A stretch of 15,508 nt of DNA from Spirochaetaceae bacterium (GTDB taxonomy: Bacteria > Spirochaetota > Spirochaetia > SZUA-6 > Bin103): positions 1 to 15,508 of the forward strand of contig JAPPKD010000116.1 of assembly GCA_028820215.1 (NCBI GenBank), written 5' to 3'. A model generated the notes under the pieces. It did no database searches, was not told where the DNA came from, and saw only the letters and a program-made list of their open reading frames with translations. Positions 14,108 through 15,508 of the stretch are shown here, piece by piece (the first letter of the stretch is position 1; every line of letters begins with the position of its first letter). The position numbers were made by a program, and so were the translations under genes.

Positions 14108-15406
14108 TCACCAGTAGCGCATCGCGCGTTCGAACAGTCCCCGCAGGTCCGCTTCGTCGAAAGGGCGGGGCGAGAGCTTGGTCACCCGGTGCTGGGGCAG
14201 CGTGCCGCGCACCAGCGTGTCGACGTCGGCCAGCGTGTAGCCTACTCCGGACAGGCCGTTGGGCATGCCGGTGCGCCGCATCAGGCCGATGATCGCGTCG
14301 GCCGCCGCCTCGCCCGCGTCGCCGGGGCCGAGTCCTGCGACGTCGGCCCCCATCAGCGCCGCCGCCCGCAGATGGCGTTGCGGGTCCGCTGCGGCGGTCC
14401 AGCGGAAGACCGCCGGGGCGGTCAGGATCACCGACATGCCGTGCGGGATGAGTGGATGGTCGTCGGGATAACCCTCCGGGTGGAAGTCGCGCACGTTGCT
14501 CGACACCGGATACGACATGCCGTGCGGGAGGTGGACGCCGGCGTTGCCGAAGCCGAATCCCGCAAAGGTGGCGGCCAGGAGCATCTGCGCCTGCGACGCC
14601 GCGTTCCCGGCCATGGCGGCCGGCAGGTTGGCGGCCACCATCTCGATGGCGCGGGCCGACCAGACGTCGCTCATCGGGTTGCTGCCCTGGTACGCGGGCC
14701 GCAGGGCCGGATCGGACGGCGCCGGCCGGCGGGTGTAGGGCAGGGCGGTGTAGGACTCGATCGCGTGGCTGAGCACGTCCAGCCCCGTGCACGCGGCCGC
14801 CGGCGGCGGCAGCGAGCGGGTGTTGTCGGGATCGACGATCCCGACCGTCGGCTTGAGGGCGCGGTGCGCGATGCCGGTCTTGGCGTGCAGCTCCTCCAGG
14901 TCGAAGATCGCCACGCTGGTGGTCTCGCTGCCGGTGCCGGCGGTGGTCGGCACCGCGATGAGCGGCTTCAGCGGGCCCGGCACCGGCCGGCCGCGGCCGA
15001 CGGGCGCATTGACGTAGTCCAGGAAGTCGGCCGGATGGGTGTGGTACAGGTTGGCCGCCTTCGCCGTGTCGATGACCGAGCCGCCGCCGACCGCCACGAA
15101 CCCGTCGTGGCCGCCGCGGTCCGCCGCCCGAACCGCTTCCCGAAAGGAGCGGTCCGTGGGCTCCACCCGAACGCGGTCGAAGACGGTCCAGGCGACGCCG
15201 CTGTCGTCGAGGGAGGTCAGGGTCGCGGCGACCTGCGGCCCGTCGCGGAGCCGGCGGTCGGTCACCACCAGCACGCGCGACAGCCCCAGGCGGCGCGCTT
15301 CGTAGCCGACCTCGCCGGTCGCGCCGGGGCCGTACTTGACGTTCGCCGCATCCAGTGTTATCACGCTTTCGAATCTGGTGGAGGGGGACACGGTCCGCGG
15401 GGTCAT
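14108..15406 (-). CDS. Hydroxyacid-oxoacid transhydrogenase (ADHFE1-type iron alcohol dehydrogenase)
   Basis: The product is 432 residues. It matches the ADHFE1/HOT branch of iron-containing alcohol dehydrogenases: VGGGSVIDTAKAANL (106-120), TTAGTGSETTSVAIFDL (154-170), RPAYQGSNPMSDVW (236-249) and NAGVHLPHGMSYPV (288-301) are hallmark segments. The expected metal ligands are D210, H214, H295 and H322. In known members the tightly bound NAD shuttles hydride from 4-hydroxybutyrate to 2-oxoglutarate, giving succinic semialdehyde and 2-hydroxyglutarate. The C-terminal GTLPQHRVTKLSPRPFDEADLRGLFE is also characteristic. The length equals the family norm without a mitochondrial leader. Its demand for 2-oxoglutarate links it loosely to the PhyH oxygenases, which consume the same acid. 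No ribosome site is evident at ATG 15406. It is a single minus-strand gene near the end of the window. Confidence 0.92.
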   Translation of the reverse strand: MTPRTVSPSTRFESVITLDAANVKYGPGATGEVGYEARRLGLSRVLVVTDRRLRDGPQVAATLTSLDDSGVAWTVFDRVRVEPTDRSFREAVRAADRGGHDGFVAVGGGSVIDTAKAANLYHTHPADFLDYVNAPVGRGRPVPGPLKPLIAVPTTAGTGSETTSVAIFDLEELHAKTGIAHRALKPTVGIVDPDNTRSLPPPAAACTGLDVLSHAIESYTALPYTRRPAPSDPALRPAYQGSNPMSDVWSARAIEMVAANLPAAMAGNAASQAQMLLAATFAGFGFGNAGVHLPHGMSYPVSSNVRDFHPEGYPDDHPLIPHGMSVILTAPAVFRWTAAADPQRHLRAAALMGADVAGLGPGDAGEAAADAIIGLMRRTGMPNGLSGVGYTLADVDTLVRGTLPQHRVTKLSPRPFDEADLRGLFERAMRYW

Positions 15407-15453
15407 TGCGCCTAATCATACCGGAGCCGGAACGGCGCTGCATGTGTGCATGT

Positions 15454-15508
<55 letters not shown>

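Noticed and set aside
14189..15415. 408-residue plus-strand frame opposite the transhydrogenase gene
   Set aside because: It has Arg/Gly/Val-rich low-information sequence and lies fully antisense to a well-conserved enzyme.

Overview
The window is GC-rich bacterial DNA (a hand count of 60 bases at 13021 gives about 72% G+C). Start codons are mixed (ATG, GTG, TTG), genes are densely packed, and families typical of free-living or host-associated aerobic heterotrophs are present. Four separate phytanoyl-CoA-dioxygenase-like (PhyH) Fe(II)/2-oxoglutarate oxygenases lie within 7.6 kb. Such PhyH expansion is known in several mostly uncultured, often marine or sponge-associated lineages, but no feature here fixes the phylum. 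The run of pure G and C that closes the window looks like a contig-end artefact and suggests a metagenome assembly.

Layout. 1-820: a VapBC-type toxin-antitoxin pair whose PIN toxin is split by an in-frame TAG. 834-2865 (minus): an ABC-2 exporter, permease and ATPase. 2943-5074 (plus): a membrane fatty acid desaturase followed by PhyH oxygenase 1. 5235-6536 (plus): a RhlE-like DEAD-box RNA helicase behind a leader with alternative hairpins. 6717-7532 (plus): PhyH oxygenase 2, convergent with a minus-strand pair (7570-9347) made of a class IV PLP aminotransferase and PhyH oxygenase 3, whose reading frames overlap by one base. 9459-9531: tRNA-Thr(CGT) with a good -10 box and a leader hairpin, then an MFS transporter (9626-10852, plus). 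10888-11721 (minus): PhyH oxygenase 4. 11722-12570: a stretch of lower G+C with inverted repeats and two orphan small genes. 12566-14103 (plus): an unknown 136-residue protein coupled to a Gfo/Idh/MocA oxidoreductase. 14108-15406 (minus): an iron-dependent hydroxyacid-oxoacid transhydrogenase of the ADHFE1 type. 15454-15508: G/C homopolymers.

How the genes may work together. The recurring theme is oxidation chemistry: a diiron desaturase, four non-haem iron oxygenases, a PLP aminotransferase, an NAD(P)-type oxidoreductase and a 2-oxoglutarate-consuming transhydrogenase, with an exporter and an MFS carrier nearby. The two tightest functional links visible are desaturase-PhyH1 (29-base gap) and aminotransferase-PhyH3 (one-base overlap). 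No single known pathway explains the whole window, and strand switches show that it is several transcription units. The least explained parts are the lower-GC cassette at 11.8-13.0 kb and the stop codon inside the PIN toxin.
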